Positions 8,949 to 18,098 of a stretch of DNA of 64,000 nucleotides are shown here, in pieces (position 1 is the stretch's first letter; the number at the start of each line of letters is the position of its first letter). The stretch covers positions 70,722 through 134,721 of the forward strand of contig NZ_KB902316.1 of assembly GCF_000379485.1 (NCBI RefSeq), read 5' to 3'. The DNA is from Wenxinia marina DSM 24838. GTDB taxonomy: Bacteria; Pseudomonadota; Alphaproteobacteria; Rhodobacterales; Rhodobacteraceae. The notes under the pieces were generated by a model. It was given only the letters and a program-made list of their open reading frames with translations. It was not told the DNA's origin and did not search any database. The position numbers and the translations under genes were made by a program.

Positions 8949-10259
8949 ATGCCGCAGCGCCATATGCCGATCGCCACCGACCCGTCCGACCGCCGGTTCC
9001 TGTTCCTGCAGGGACCCCACGGCCCCTTCTTTCACCGCCTGGCCAAGGGCCTGCGGGCGGCGGGGGCCGACGTGCTGCGCGTCGGCTTCAACGCCGGGGA
9101 CCGCGCCTTCTGGTTCGGCGCGCCCGGCTACATCCCCTACCGCGGCGCTCCGGACGACTGGCCGGCCGAGATCGCCCGCCTCGTCATGTCGGAAGGGATC
9201 ACCGACCTCGTCCTCTACGGCGACACCCGCCCCATCCACGCCGCCGCGGTGGCCGAGGCGAAGCGCCGCGGCCTGACCGTCCACGTGTTCGAGGAGGGGT
9301 ACATGCGCCCCTACTGGATCACGTATGAGCGCGGGGGCACCAACGGGCATTCACGGCTGATGCACCTGTCCGTGGCCGACATGCGCAACGCGCTGGCGCA
9401 GTCCGACATGGACGTGCCCGAGCCGCCTGCACGCTGGGGCGACATGCGCCACCACGTCTTTTACGGCGCCCTCTACCACTGGTTCGTGCTGTTCCGGAAC
9501 CGCGACTACCGCGGCTTCCGCCCGCACCGCGAGCTGCCGCTGATGACCGAGACGCTGCTCTACACGCGGCGCCTCCTGCTGATGCCGTGGCTCGCGCTCG
9601 ACCGGGCCGTGGCGCAGGCGCGCATCCGCTTCGGCGGGTTTCCCTACCACCTCGTCCTGATGCAGCTGGAGCACGACGCCTCGTTCCGCGAGCACTCGCC
9701 CTTCACCCGCATGGAGGAGTTCCTGCGGCTGGTGGTCGAGGGCTTCGCCAAGGGCGCCCCGCGGCACCATCACCTCGTCTTCAAGGCGCATCCGCTGGAG
9801 AACGGCCGCTCGCCGCTGACCCGGATCATCCGGCGCCTCGGCGAGGAGCACGGCATCGCCGACCGGCTGCACTACGTCCGCGGCGGCAAGATAGCGCGGC
9901 TGCTGGACCACGCGCGGACCGCGCTCACCGTCAATTCCACCGCCGCGCAGCAGGTGCTGTGGCGCGGCATCCCGCTGAAGGTGTTCGGCCGCGCCGTCTA
10001 CGCCAAGCCGGAATTCTGCGCCGGCGAGCCGCTGGCCGAATTCTTCGCCGTGCCCAAGCGGCCCGACACCCGCGCCTACAAGGACTATCGCAAGTTCCTG
10101 CTGGAGACGTCGCAGGTCCCCGGCGGCTTCTACTCCGCCCGGGGCCGGCGGCAGCTGATGCGGCAGGTGGTGGACATGATGCTGGCCGCCGAGGACCCCT
10201 ACGACGCCCTGAAATCGGGCAAGGCGGCGCCGCGGCAGCCGCTGCGCGTAGTCACCTGA
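8949..10259 (+). CDS. kpsS: Capsular polysaccharide export/biosynthesis protein, KpsS-like
   Basis: A 436-residue cytoplasmic protein of the capsule polysaccharide synthesis family. It opens FLFLQGPHGPFFHRLAKGL and has VFEEGYMRPYWIT near residue 120, both typical of KpsS; a late HPLENG and TVNSTAAQQVLWRG fit the Kdo-transferase GT fold. In group 2 capsules KpsS adds the first beta-Kdo to phosphatidylglycerol and KpsC extends the linker. The frame is open upstream to a TTG at 8910; I took the ATG at 8949, and one at 8964 is equally possible since no clear ribosome site decides it. It is followed by a Wza/KpsD-like gene and kpsC. Confidence 0.85.
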   Translation: MPQRHMPIATDPSDRRFLFLQGPHGPFFHRLAKGLRAAGADVLRVGFNAGDRAFWFGAPGYIPYRGAPDDWPAEIARLVMSEGITDLVLYGDTRPIHAAAVAEAKRRGLTVHVFEEGYMRPYWITYERGGTNGHSRLMHLSVADMRNALAQSDMDVPEPPARWGDMRHHVFYGALYHWFVLFRNRDYRGFRPHRELPLMTETLLYTRRLLLMPWLALDRAVAQARIRFGGFPYHLVLMQLEHDASFREHSPFTRMEEFLRLVVEGFAKGAPRHHHLVFKAHPLENGRSPLTRIIRRLGEEHGIADRLHYVRGGKIARLLDHARTALTVNSTAAQQVLWRGIPLKVFGRAVYAKPEFCAGEPLAEFFAVPKRPDTRAYKDYRKFLLETSQVPGGFYSARGRRQLMRQVVDMMLAAEDPYDALKSGKAAPRQPLRVVT

Positions 10260-10459
10260 ACGTCGGTCCGGCGCGCCGGACGACTCTCCCTAGCGGTTTT
10301 TCGGCCGCCCTCCGCAAGGACTGGGGCTGCGCGGCGCCGGAGCAACACCTTCGGCAACCGGATCCGCCGCCCGGCCGGGACTGTCGCTTTTGCGCGGCGA
10401 TTCCGGTAGGTTGAAAAGAAAACCTGAGGCAGACAAGAACAGGTCGAGGAGACCGGGCA

Positions 10460-11596
10460 GTGACCATCCTTACCAGACGCCGCCTTTTGGCCGGCGCGAC
10501 CGCGACGCTTGCGTCCGGCGCCCTGGCCGGCTGCGGCCTTCCCCGCTCCGGCCCGAACCGCAGCGAGATCTTCGCCGGCTCCGTCCTGCGCGAGGGCGAC
10601 AGCTTCATCCTCGTCGTGGACGACCGCGTGAACGCCATCGCCGGCGTCACCCCGGCGCTGGCCTTCAGCCAGGGCTTCGCGGGGGCGGGCGTGCTCGGCT
10701 CGGACACGATCAACCCCGGCGACGTCCTGTCGATCACGGTGTTCGAGAACGTGGACGACGGTCTTCTCGTCCCCACCGGTCAGAACGCGACGATCCTCGA
10801 CGAGGTGCAGGTCGACGGGTCGGGCTTCATCTTCGTGCCCTATGCGGGGCGCATCCGCGCCGGCGGCAACACGCCCGAGACGATCCGCCGGCTGATCGCC
10901 GAACGCCTCGGCGACCAGACGCCCGACCCGCAGGTGCAGGTCGCCCGGATCGCCGGCGACGGCTCCACCGTGTCGGTCGTGGGCGGCGTCGGCGCCCAGG
11001 GCGTCTACCCGATCGAGCGGCCGACGCGCACCCTGTCGGCGATGATCGCCCGCGCCGGCGGCATCGCGATCGAGCCGGACATCGCGCAGGTCACGCTGGT
11101 GCGCGGCAGCCATCGCGGCACGATCTGGTTCGAGGACCTGTTCCAGAACCCCGCCGCCGACGTCGCCCTGCGCGGCGGTGACCGGATCTTCGTCGAGGAG
11201 GATTCGCGCTCCTTCACCGCACTCGGCGCCACCGGCGCACAGAGCCTCGTCCCGTTCGAGAGCCAGACCATCAGCGCCATCGAGGCGATCGCCCAGGTCG
11301 GCGGCCTGTCGACCACCAGCGCCGATCCGACCGGGGTCTTCGTGTTCCGCAACGAACCCGAGGCGATCGCCCGGGCGCTCACCGGGATCCCCGACCTCGT
11401 CGGCACCCAGCGGGTCGTCTACGTCCTCGACCTCACCCGTCCGAACGGCATGTTCTATGCCCGCGACTTCGCGATCCGCGACGAGGACACGGTCTACGTG
11501 ACCGAGGCGCCGTTCGTGCAGTTCGACAAGCTGATCTCGGCGATCACCGGCACTCTCGCCACCGTCGACACGGCCGCCTCCATCGGCAGCGGCTAG
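10460..11596 (+). CDS. Polysaccharide export outer-membrane lipoprotein (Wza/KpsD family)
   Basis: A 378-residue exporter that would form the periplasmic/outer-membrane channel for capsule. The signal peptide has an Arg-Arg-Arg start (residues 6-8) and a lipobox LAGC with Cys25, so it is a lipoprotein, possibly Tat-dependent. A polysaccharide export domain (about 85-200, from NPGDVLSITVFENV) is followed by two SLBB-like repeats, seen from VVGGVGAQGVYPI and again near GGLSTTSADP. The GTG start at 10460 has AGGAG nine bases upstream. It lies between kpsS-like and kpsC, so capsule chain, lipid linker and export are co-encoded. The ABC transporter genes kpsMTE are not in the window. Confidence 0.9.
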   Translation: MTILTRRRLLAGATATLASGALAGCGLPRSGPNRSEIFAGSVLREGDSFILVVDDRVNAIAGVTPALAFSQGFAGAGVLGSDTINPGDVLSITVFENVDDGLLVPTGQNATILDEVQVDGSGFIFVPYAGRIRAGGNTPETIRRLIAERLGDQTPDPQVQVARIAGDGSTVSVVGGVGAQGVYPIERPTRTLSAMIARAGGIAIEPDIAQVTLVRGSHRGTIWFEDLFQNPAADVALRGGDRIFVEEDSRSFTALGATGAQSLVPFESQTISAIEAIAQVGGLSTTSADPTGVFVFRNEPEAIARALTGIPDLVGTQRVVYVLDLTRPNGMFYARDFAIRDEDTVYVTEAPFVQFDKLISAITGTLATVDTAASIGSG

Positions 11597-11607
11597 GGCC
11601 CGCCGAC

Positions 11608-13653
11608 ATGGACCGGAGACGCAGCGCCGCGGAGGGACCTCCGCGGCGTCTCTACGTCTACAACGGCGGGTTCCTGACGCAGGGGCGCGTGCGCCGCATT
11701 CTCGACCTCGCCGGCTGGGACGTGCGCATCGGCGCGCCGTGCGACGGCGACACCGTCGGCGTCTGGGGGCAGAGCCCGACCGCCCCGCGGGGCGAGTGGG
11801 TCGCCGGCCGCACCGGCGCGCCGGTCCTGCGGGTCGAGGACGCCTTCCTGCGCTCGGTCCTGCCCGGACGCGCCGGGGGCGGGCCGCCGATCGGCCTGTC
11901 GCTGGACGCGGGCGGCGTGCACTTCGATCCCGCCACGCGGTCCGACTTCGAGACGCTGTTGGCGACGCACCCCCTCGACGACGCCGCCCTCCTCGCCCGC
12001 GCCCGTGACGGCATCGCGTTCCTGCGCCGGCACCACCTGTCGAAGTACTGCGCCTTTGATCCGGACGCGTCGGTGCCGGAGCCCGGCTACGTCCTCGTGA
12101 TCGACCAGACCGAGGGCGACGCCTCGGTCGCCGCCAGCCGCGCCAACCGGAATACCTTCCTCGAGGCGCTGTTCCTGGCCCGCGAGGAGCACCCCGCCGC
12201 CCGGATCGTGGTGAAGACCCACCCCGAGACGGCGGGCGGCCACCGGCCCGGCCACCTCGGGCCGGACGACCTGTCGGAGAACATCGACCTGCTGACCTCC
12301 CCGGTCTCGCCGTGGGCGCTGATGGAGGGGGCGACGGCGGTCTATACCGTCTCCTCCCAGCTCGGCTTCGAGGCGATCCTCGCCGGCCACCGCCCCGTCG
12401 TCCTCGGCCAGCCCTTCTACGCCGGCTGGGGCCTGACCGACGACCGGATGCCGCTGGACCGGAGGCAGCGGCGGCTGACGCGGGCACAGCTCTTTGCGGC
12501 GGCGATGATCCTCTACCCGGTCTGGTACGATCCCTACCGCGACCGCCTCGCCACGTTCGAGGAGGCCGCCGCCGCGCTCGCCGCCGAGGCGCGGGCCTGG
12601 CGCGAGGACCGGCGCGGCTGGGTGGCGTCGGGCATGCGGCTGTGGAAGCGCAAGCCGCTGCAGCAGGTCTTCGGGCACGTGGAGCCGGTGATCCACCGCG
12701 ACCCGCCGGAGCGCGCGATCGCCGCGGCCGCCGCGGCCGCCGCGTCCGGCCGGCGGCTGATGGTCTGGGCGTCCAGGGAGACGCCGGCGCTGGACGCGGC
12801 GGGCGCGGTGCGGGTGGAGGACGGGTTCCTGCGCTCCCGCGGGCTCGGCGCCGACCTCGTGCCGCCGCTCTCCCTCGTCCTCGACGACCTCGGCATCTAC
12901 TACGATCCCACCCGCGAGAGCCGGCTGGAGCGGCTGATCGCCGCCTCGGTCGATCTGGACGAGGGCGCGCGCGACCGGGCGCGCGCCCTGGTGCGTCGGC
13001 TGACGGCCGAACGGGTGACGAAATACAACCTCGGCGGCGCCGCGCTGCCGCCGGGCCTGCCGGCCGGGCGCCGCCTCCTGGTGCCCGGGCAGGTGGAGGA
13101 CGACGCGTCGATCCGCCTCGGGACCGGGGCGGTTTCCACCAATCTCGCGCTGCTTCAGGCGGCGCGCGACGCGCACCCGGCGGCCGTGATCCTCTACAAG
13201 CCGCATCCCGACGTCGAGGCGGGCCTGCGCCCCGGCGACGTGCCCGGGGCGGCGGAGATCGCCGACGCGGTGCTGGCGCGGACCGACCCGGTCGCGGCAC
13301 TGGACGCCATCGACGAGGTCTGGACGATGACCTCGGCGCTGGGGTTCGAAGCGCTGTTGCGGGGCAAGCGGGTCGTTTGCCTCGGCCGGCCCTTCTACGC
13401 CGGCTGGGGCCTGACCGACGACCGGGGCGAGGCGCTGCCACGGCGGACGGCGCGTCCCGACCTCCTCGGCCTAGTCCATGCCGCGCTGATCGACTACCCG
13501 CGCTACTTCGATCCGGTCACCCGCCGCCCCTGCCCCGTCGAGGTGGTGGTGGAGCGGCTGGCGAAGGGACAGGTGCCGCGGCCGTCCCGCGCCAACCGGG
13601 CGCTGGCGAAGGCGCAGGGGGCCCTCAGCTCCTGGCCGTGGCTCTGGCGGTAG
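11608..13653 (+). CDS. kpsC: Capsular polysaccharide biosynthesis protein, beta-Kdo transferase
   Basis: A 681-residue cytoplasmic protein made of two similar halves, as in KpsC. The near-identical segment GFEAILAGHRPVV...PFYAGWGLTDD appears at about residue 253 and again (GFEALLRGKRVV...) near 579; each half also has a HPAARIVVKTHPE or HPAAVILYKPHPD motif. In the family the two GT modules make alternating beta-Kdo linkages on the lipid anchor started by KpsS. It begins 11 bases after the export gene, in one operon. Confidence 0.92.
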   Translation: MDRRRSAAEGPPRRLYVYNGGFLTQGRVRRILDLAGWDVRIGAPCDGDTVGVWGQSPTAPRGEWVAGRTGAPVLRVEDAFLRSVLPGRAGGGPPIGLSLDAGGVHFDPATRSDFETLLATHPLDDAALLARARDGIAFLRRHHLSKYCAFDPDASVPEPGYVLVIDQTEGDASVAASRANRNTFLEALFLAREEHPAARIVVKTHPETAGGHRPGHLGPDDLSENIDLLTSPVSPWALMEGATAVYTVSSQLGFEAILAGHRPVVLGQPFYAGWGLTDDRMPLDRRQRRLTRAQLFAAAMILYPVWYDPYRDRLATFEEAAAALAAEARAWREDRRGWVASGMRLWKRKPLQQVFGHVEPVIHRDPPERAIAAAAAAAASGRRLMVWASRETPALDAAGAVRVEDGFLRSRGLGADLVPPLSLVLDDLGIYYDPTRESRLERLIAASVDLDEGARDRARALVRRLTAERVTKYNLGGAALPPGLPAGRRLLVPGQVEDDASIRLGTGAVSTNLALLQAARDAHPAAVILYKPHPDVEAGLRPGDVPGAAEIADAVLARTDPVAALDAIDEVWTMTSALGFEALLRGKRVVCLGRPFYAGWGLTDDRGEALPRRTARPDLLGLVHAALIDYPRYFDPVTRRPCPVEVVVERLAKGQVPRPSRANRALAKAQGALSSWPWLWR

Positions 13654-13668
13654 CGCGCCCGCCGGCGC

Positions 13669-14769
13669 TCAGCCCCGGGCGCGGTGCCAGACCTGCATGG
13701 CGTCGGGTCCGACGGGACGGGTCTCCGCCAGGTCGTAGCGGGGGGCCTCGCCCAGCCGGTCCAGCCCCATGGCGGCGACCGCAGGGGTACCTTCGGCGCC
13801 GATGACGAGGCCAGCGGAAAAGGTCACGAGCCGGTCGGCGAGGCCGTGGGCGAGGAGCGAGGCGGCGAGCGCCCCTCCGCCCTCGCAGAAGATGCGGGTC
13901 AGGCCGGCGGCGCCGAGTGCGCTCAGCGCGGCGCCGGTATCGAGCTGGCCGCCGGCCACCGGCACCTCGATCAGGACGGCACCGAGTGCGTCCCAGCGGT
14001 CGCGGCGCGCGGGCTCCAGGCCGGGGCCGTGGCACAGCCAGAGGGGAACCTCCGCCGCCGTCCGGGCAAGCGCGCCGTCGGCCGGCAGGTCGACGTGGCG
14101 CGACAGGACGACGCGCACCGGCTGGCGATCCACGCCGAGGTCGCGCACGGTCAGCGACGGGTCGTCCGCTCGTACGGTGCCGGCGCCGACCATGACCGCA
14201 TCGTGGCTCGCCCGCATCGCGTGGACGGCGCGGCGCGCGGCCGGGCCGGTGATCCAGCGGCTCTCTCCCGTCGCCGTCGCGATCCGCCCGTCCAGCGAGG
14301 TGGCAAGCTTCAGCGTCACAAGCGGCCGGCCCGTGGTCACGCGGGCGAGGAACCCCTCCTGCAGTTCCTCGGCCTCGGCGCGCAGGACGCCCTCGGTCAC
14401 CTCGATCCCCGCCGCGCGCAGGATCGCGACCCCCCGCCCGGACACCCGCGGGTCCGAGTCCGCCGCCCCGATCGCCACCCGCGCGACGCCCGCGGCGACC
14501 AGCGCCTCGGCGCAGGGCGGCGTGCGGCCGTGATGGGCGCAGGGCTCCAGGGTGACGTAGGCGGTGGCGCCGCGCGCGTCGCCGGCCATCGCCAGCGCCT
14601 GCGTCTCGGCATGGGGCCGTCCGCCGTCGGCGGTGCGCGCGCGGCCGATCACCCGGCCGTCCCGGACGATCACGCAGCCCACCGCGGGGTTCGGCCAGAC
14701 CCGCCCCAGCCCGCGCCGCGCCAGCGCGAGCGCGTGGCCCATGTGGCGCCGGTCGTCGGCGGCGGTCAC
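13669..14769 (-). CDS. ribD: Bifunctional riboflavin biosynthesis deaminase/reductase
   Basis: RibD (366 residues) carries out two successive steps of riboflavin synthesis: deamination of the pyrimidine ring and NADPH-dependent reduction of the ribosyl side chain. The deaminase domain (1-145) has the zinc motif HAE (His53, Glu55) with [11 protein letters not shown] (Cys77, Cys86). The RibD C-terminal reductase begins near residue 146 ([17 protein letters not shown]). The GTG start at 14769 overlaps the nrdR stop codon as GTGA, the conserved nrdR-ribD order of proteobacteria. Confidence 0.95.
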   Translation of the reverse strand: MTAADDRRHMGHALALARRGLGRVWPNPAVGCVIVRDGRVIGRARTADGGRPHAETQALAMAGDARGATAYVTLEPCAHHGRTPPCAEALVAAGVARVAIGAADSDPRVSGRGVAILRAAGIEVTEGVLRAEAEELQEGFLARVTTGRPLVTLKLATSLDGRIATATGESRWITGPAARRAVHAMRASHDAVMVGAGTVRADDPSLTVRDLGVDRQPVRVVLSRHVDLPADGALARTAAEVPLWLCHGPGLEPARRDRWDALGAVLIEVPVAGGQLDTGAALSALGAAGLTRIFCEGGGALAASLLAHGLADRLVTFSAGLVIGAEGTPAVAAMGLDRLGEAPRYDLAETRPVGPDAMQVWHRARG

Positions 14770-15233
14770 GCCTCGGGCTTCTGGCCCGGCCGCAGCTCGT
14801 CGATGAAGCGGTCGAAGTCGTCGGCGGCCTGGAAGTTCTTGTAGACGCTGGCGAACCGCACGTAGGCGACGGTGTCGATGCGCGCCAGGCTCTCCATCAC
14901 GATCTCGCCGATGGTCGAGGAAGGGATGTCCGTCTCGCCGAGGGATTCCAGTCGGCGGACGATGCCGCTGATCATCTGGTCCATCCGCTCCGGCTCCACC
15001 GGGCGCTTCTGCAGGGCGATCCGGATCGAGCGTTCCAGCTTGTCGCGGTCGAAATCCTCGCGCCGGCCGCTGGTCTTGATGACGACGAGGTCGCGCAGCT
15101 GCACCCTCTCGTAGGTGGTGAAGCGTCCGCCGCAGGCGGGGCAGAAGCGGCGGCGGCGGATCGCGACGTGATCCTCGGCCGGCCGGCTATCCTTCACCTG
15201 CGTGTCGACGTTTCCGCAGAAGGGGCAACGCAT
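14766..15233 (-). CDS. nrdR: Transcriptional repressor NrdR
   Basis: NrdR (155 residues) represses ribonucleotide reductase genes in response to ATP/dATP. The zinc ribbon has CPFC (3-6) and CPAC (31-34), and an ATP-cone domain spans about 49-139 with [20 protein letters not shown]. Length and motifs are standard. It is translationally coupled to ribD. No obvious NrdR box pair was found in the 167 bases upstream, so autoregulation is not shown. Confidence 0.96.
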   Translation of the reverse strand: MRCPFCGNVDTQVKDSRPAEDHVAIRRRRFCPACGGRFTTYERVQLRDLVVIKTSGRREDFDRDKLERSIRIALQKRPVEPERMDQMISGIVRRLESLGETDIPSSTIGEIVMESLARIDTVAYVRFASVYKNFQAADDFDRFIDELRPGQKPEA

Positions 15234-15400
15234 GTCCTGTCCTCGTCTCCCGCTTGGGTGTTCGCCCCCAAGTCGCGCGACAAGTATAGGGGTGCCGCTA
15301 GGATTTGGGTAGAGGCGAGTTTCCAGCCAAGATGTGGTGGTGTTGCCCTGCCCCGACGCCGCTCCATCTGGTGGGGCCCCAGCCCCGAAAGGACCGAGCC

Positions 15401-15613
15401 ATGAGCGTCGCCCGAGTTACGGAAATCTCCTCGACCTCCACCAAGAGCTTCGAGGACGCCATCCAGTCCGGAATCGCCCGCGCCACCCAGACCCTGCGCA
15501 ACGTCACCGGCGCCTGGATCAAGGAGCAGAAGGTCGTGATCGAGAACGGCGCGATCAGCCACTATCGCGTTCACATGTCGGTCACGTTCATCCTCGACGG
15601 ACAGGACGACTGA
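15401..15613 (+). CDS. Dodecin family flavin-binding protein
   Basis: A 70-residue small protein with the dodecin pattern: [20 protein letters not shown], then [20 protein letters not shown]. Dodecins form hollow 12-mers that store or shield flavins; the aromatic Trp52-type residue in the GAWIKEQ stretch is the usual flavin stacker. The start ATG at 15401 has AAAGGA about eight bases upstream; the longer frame from 15305 is unlikely. A possible promoter TTCGCC-N18-TATAGG lies at 15261-15290. Its place across from nrdR-ribD, a flavin synthesis operon, suits a flavin role. Confidence 0.88.
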   Translation: MSVARVTEISSTSTKSFEDAIQSGIARATQTLRNVTGAWIKEQKVVIENGAISHYRVHMSVTFILDGQDD

Positions 15614-16024
15614 TCAGCGGCCAGCCGTCGTCACCACCGCGACCTCGCGGCGGTGCGGACGGCGGCGATGTTCGAAAAGGTAGACTCCCTGCCAGCGTCC
15701 GAGCGCGAGGCGCCCGTCGAGGACGGGAATGGACAGGCTCGTCGGCAGGAGCGCGGCCTTGATATGGGCCGGCATGTCGTCCGGCCCCTCGTAGGTATGC
15801 TGCAGGTAGGACATCGACGGGTGGTCCGACGGCGGTACCAACGTTTCGAAGAAGGCGGCGAGGTCGCTCTGGACCTCGGGGTCCGCATTCTCCTGAATCA
15901 CCAGCGAGCAGGACGTATGCCGAACGAACAGCGTGAGGAGGCCGTCGCCCGGCGGCACGTCGATCCGCCCCGTGATCTCGTAGAGGCCGGGGCCGTCGGT
16001 CTCGATGACGAGCGTGCGGGTCAC
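15614..16024 (-). CDS. YjbQ/UPF0047 family protein
   Basis: A 136-residue secondary thiamine-phosphate synthase-like enzyme. Motifs include FVRHTSCSLVIQENADPEV and SYLQHTYEGPDDMPAHIKA with the conserved histidines, then GRLALGRWQGVYLFEHR. E. coli YjbQ has weak thiamine phosphate synthase activity; the true role is unsettled. A GTG at 16024 is the most likely start because the text VTRTLVIET matches the family N-terminus. The stop of the small secreted protein upstream lies 10 bases before it. The gene meets dodecin tail to tail with no spacer. Confidence 0.85.
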   Translation of the reverse strand: MTRTLVIETDGPGLYEITGRIDVPPGDGLLTLFVRHTSCSLVIQENADPEVQSDLAAFFETLVPPSDHPSMSYLQHTYEGPDDMPAHIKAALLPTSLSIPVLDGRLALGRWQGVYLFEHRRRPHRREVAVVTTAGR

Positions 16025-16034
16025 GCGGGCCGGA

Positions 16035-16292
16035 TCACTCGGCGATGCACACCACGGGCGCGGGGGCAATCGTGGCGGGCGTGACCACCTCGGCCTCGCC
16101 GACGGGGGCGGTGCCCACCAGCTGCGAAACCAGCGCATTGCAGGCCTCGACCTCGGCGGCCGCGACGGTGATGACGACCGTCTCGGCCACGGGAGCGGAC
16201 GCGGGGACGACCTCGGCTGCGGCATCGGCCTCGCCGACATAGGCCACGGCGGGCATCGGCAGCAGAAGCAGCGCGATCAGGGCGTGTTTCAT
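16035..16292 (-). CDS. Small secreted Ala/Val-rich protein of unknown function
   Basis: An 85-residue protein with a clear signal peptide (MKHALIALLLLPMPAVAYVG, cleavage after AVA). The mature part is acidic and rich in Ala, Val and Glu, with two Cys residues (one in EACNAL, one near the end in VVCIAE) that could form a disulfide. The ATG at 16292 has GGGAG nine bases upstream. It is probably co-transcribed with yjbQ. I recognise no family. Confidence 0.65.
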   Translation of the reverse strand: MKHALIALLLLPMPAVAYVGEADAAAEVVPASAPVAETVVITVAAAEVEACNALVSQLVGTAPVGEAEVVTPATIAPAPVVCIAE

Positions 16293-16348
16293 GGGGCGTT
16301 CTCCCGGTGTTCCATCGCGGGAACGCGGGGAGGCGCGGATTGTTCCGC

Positions 16349-17905
16349 CTATTCGGCCGCGGTGGCGTGGTAGTCCGGCAGGCGCGGTTCGTCGTCGTCC
16401 GCTTCGTCGAACGCCACACCGATGGATTTGGACGCGTTCGCCCCCATCGCTTTCAGCTTCTCCACCTGCCCCAGCACGTTGCCGTTGCCGGTAGACAGCC
16501 GCCCCATCGCCTCGTCGTGCGAGCGCACGGCGCGGGAGAGGTGGTCGCCGACCGACTTCATGCTGTCCACGAAGCCCGCGACCTTGTCGTAGAGGAGGCC
16601 GGCCCGCTTGGCGATCTCCTCGGCGTTCGATTCCCGCCGCTCCACCGTCCAGAGGTGGTCCACCGTCCGCAGCGCCATCATCAGCGTGGTCGGCGTGGCG
16701 ATCCCGATCCGGCGCGCGGCGGCGTAGGAGGTGAGGTCGCCCTGCGTCTGCAGGGCGGCGGCGAGCGCACCCTCGATCGGGACGAACATCAGGACGAAGT
16801 CGACGGACCCCTGCTCCAGCCGGTCGTAGCCCTTGGCGGCGAGTTGGTCGATGTGGCGCTTCATGGCGGCCACCAGCTCCGTCAGCGCGGGGCGGCGATC
16901 CTCGTCGCACTCGGCTTGGACGGCGCGGTCGTAGGCGACGAGGCTGACCTTGCTGTCGACCACCAGAACCTTGTCGCGCGGCATCTTCACCACGACGTCC
17001 GGGCGGTAGCGCGACCCGTCCTCGCCCACCCGGTGCGCCTGGACCTCGTAGTGGATGTCGCGCTGCAGGCCTGAATCCTCGAGGATGCGCTCCAGCAGCA
17101 TCTCGCCCCAAGCGCCCTGCTTCTGCTTCTCGCCCTTCAGCGCCCGCGCGAGGCTGGCGGCTTCGGACTGGACCGCCTCGGACTGCGTGGTCAGGGCGCG
17201 GATCTGTTCGGACAGGCGCGTCCTCTCCTCGTCGGCAGCCTTGTGGACCTGCCGCAGCTCGGTCTCGAAGCGGCCGACATGTTCCCGGAACGGGGTCAGC
17301 AGCTCGGTCAGCTTGGCGGTGTGGGCCTGGCTGAACTCGGCGCCGGTGCGGCGGAGCGTGGCGTTCGCCAGCTCCTCGAAGCGGCGGGACATCTCCTCGC
17401 GCAACTCGGTCAGGCGCTGCCGCTCCTCGGCGGCGGCGGCGAGTTTGCCGTCCCGGTCGGCGCGGAAGGCGGCATGCTCGGACTGCAGGCTCGCATGGGC
17501 CGCCTGCAGCTCGCGCAGCGCGTCGGCCATGGTGCGCCGCTCTTCGGCCAGCCGCTCCCGGTCGGCCTCGAGCCGTGTGACCGCTTCCTGAAGGCCCGCG
17601 CGCGCGCTCTCGGCGGCCTGCAGGCCCTGCCGCAGGCCGGCGGCGTCGGCGTCGAGACGGGCCAGGGCGCCATCGCGCACCTCCACCCGCTCGGCCAGGC
17701 GATCCCGCTCGCTGCGGAGATCGGCGGCCTGCCGGCTTGCCTCCGCGCCTGCCGCGCGAGCCGATCGGCCGCGGCGCGCGGCCGACAGCCACAACAGCGT
17801 GGTCAGGAGAAAGAGCCCCATCAGGACCAGGGCGGCCAGGCGCAGGTGGTCCGGCAGCGCCTGCCAGTCGGCGATCAGGGTCTCGGCCAGGGGAATCGGG
17901 GGCAT
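16349..17905 (-). CDS. rmuC: DNA recombination protein RmuC
   Basis: A 518-residue protein: one N-terminal membrane segment (about 24-41), a long coiled coil (about 50-210) and a PD-(D/E)XK-like RmuC nuclease domain (about 215-440). The domain has KQGAWGEMLLERILEDSGL and RPDVVVKMPRDKVLVVDSKVSL, the latter with the Asp and DxK catalytic pattern. RmuC limits inversions at short inverted repeats in E. coli and has been linked to phage defence. Neighbours give no further hint. Confidence 0.93.
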   Translation of the reverse strand: MPPIPLAETLIADWQALPDHLRLAALVLMGLFLLTTLLWLSAARRGRSARAAGAEASRQAADLRSERDRLAERVEVRDGALARLDADAAGLRQGLQAAESARAGLQEAVTRLEADRERLAEERRTMADALRELQAAHASLQSEHAAFRADRDGKLAAAAEERQRLTELREEMSRRFEELANATLRRTGAEFSQAHTAKLTELLTPFREHVGRFETELRQVHKAADEERTRLSEQIRALTTQSEAVQSEAASLARALKGEKQKQGAWGEMLLERILEDSGLQRDIHYEVQAHRVGEDGSRYRPDVVVKMPRDKVLVVDSKVSLVAYDRAVQAECDEDRRPALTELVAAMKRHIDQLAAKGYDRLEQGSVDFVLMFVPIEGALAAALQTQGDLTSYAAARRIGIATPTTLMMALRTVDHLWTVERRESNAEEIAKRAGLLYDKVAGFVDSMKSVGDHLSRAVRSHDEAMGRLSTGNGNVLGQVEKLKAMGANASKSIGVAFDEADDDEPRLPDYHATAAE

Positions 17906-18098
17906 CGACGTGTCTTTCTGCTCGGGCCCCGATGTTCTCTTTTCGGTCCCGCCCGGTCAACCCCGAACCACAAAACAGCGCGGTGCGACGGACGGCGACC
18001 ACATCATCTGGAACCACCGCGCGACACCGGATCGGTGTTCGAAAGGGGACCGGAACGGACGGGCCACCTCGCAGGTTCGTTACCGGAAGGGAGCGACC

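Noticed and set aside
10199-13441. 1080-residue Arg/Pro-rich open frame on the minus strand
   Set aside because: It is antisense to the Wza-like and kpsC genes, has extreme Arg/Pro/Gly content and no domain; it is a by-product of high G+C.
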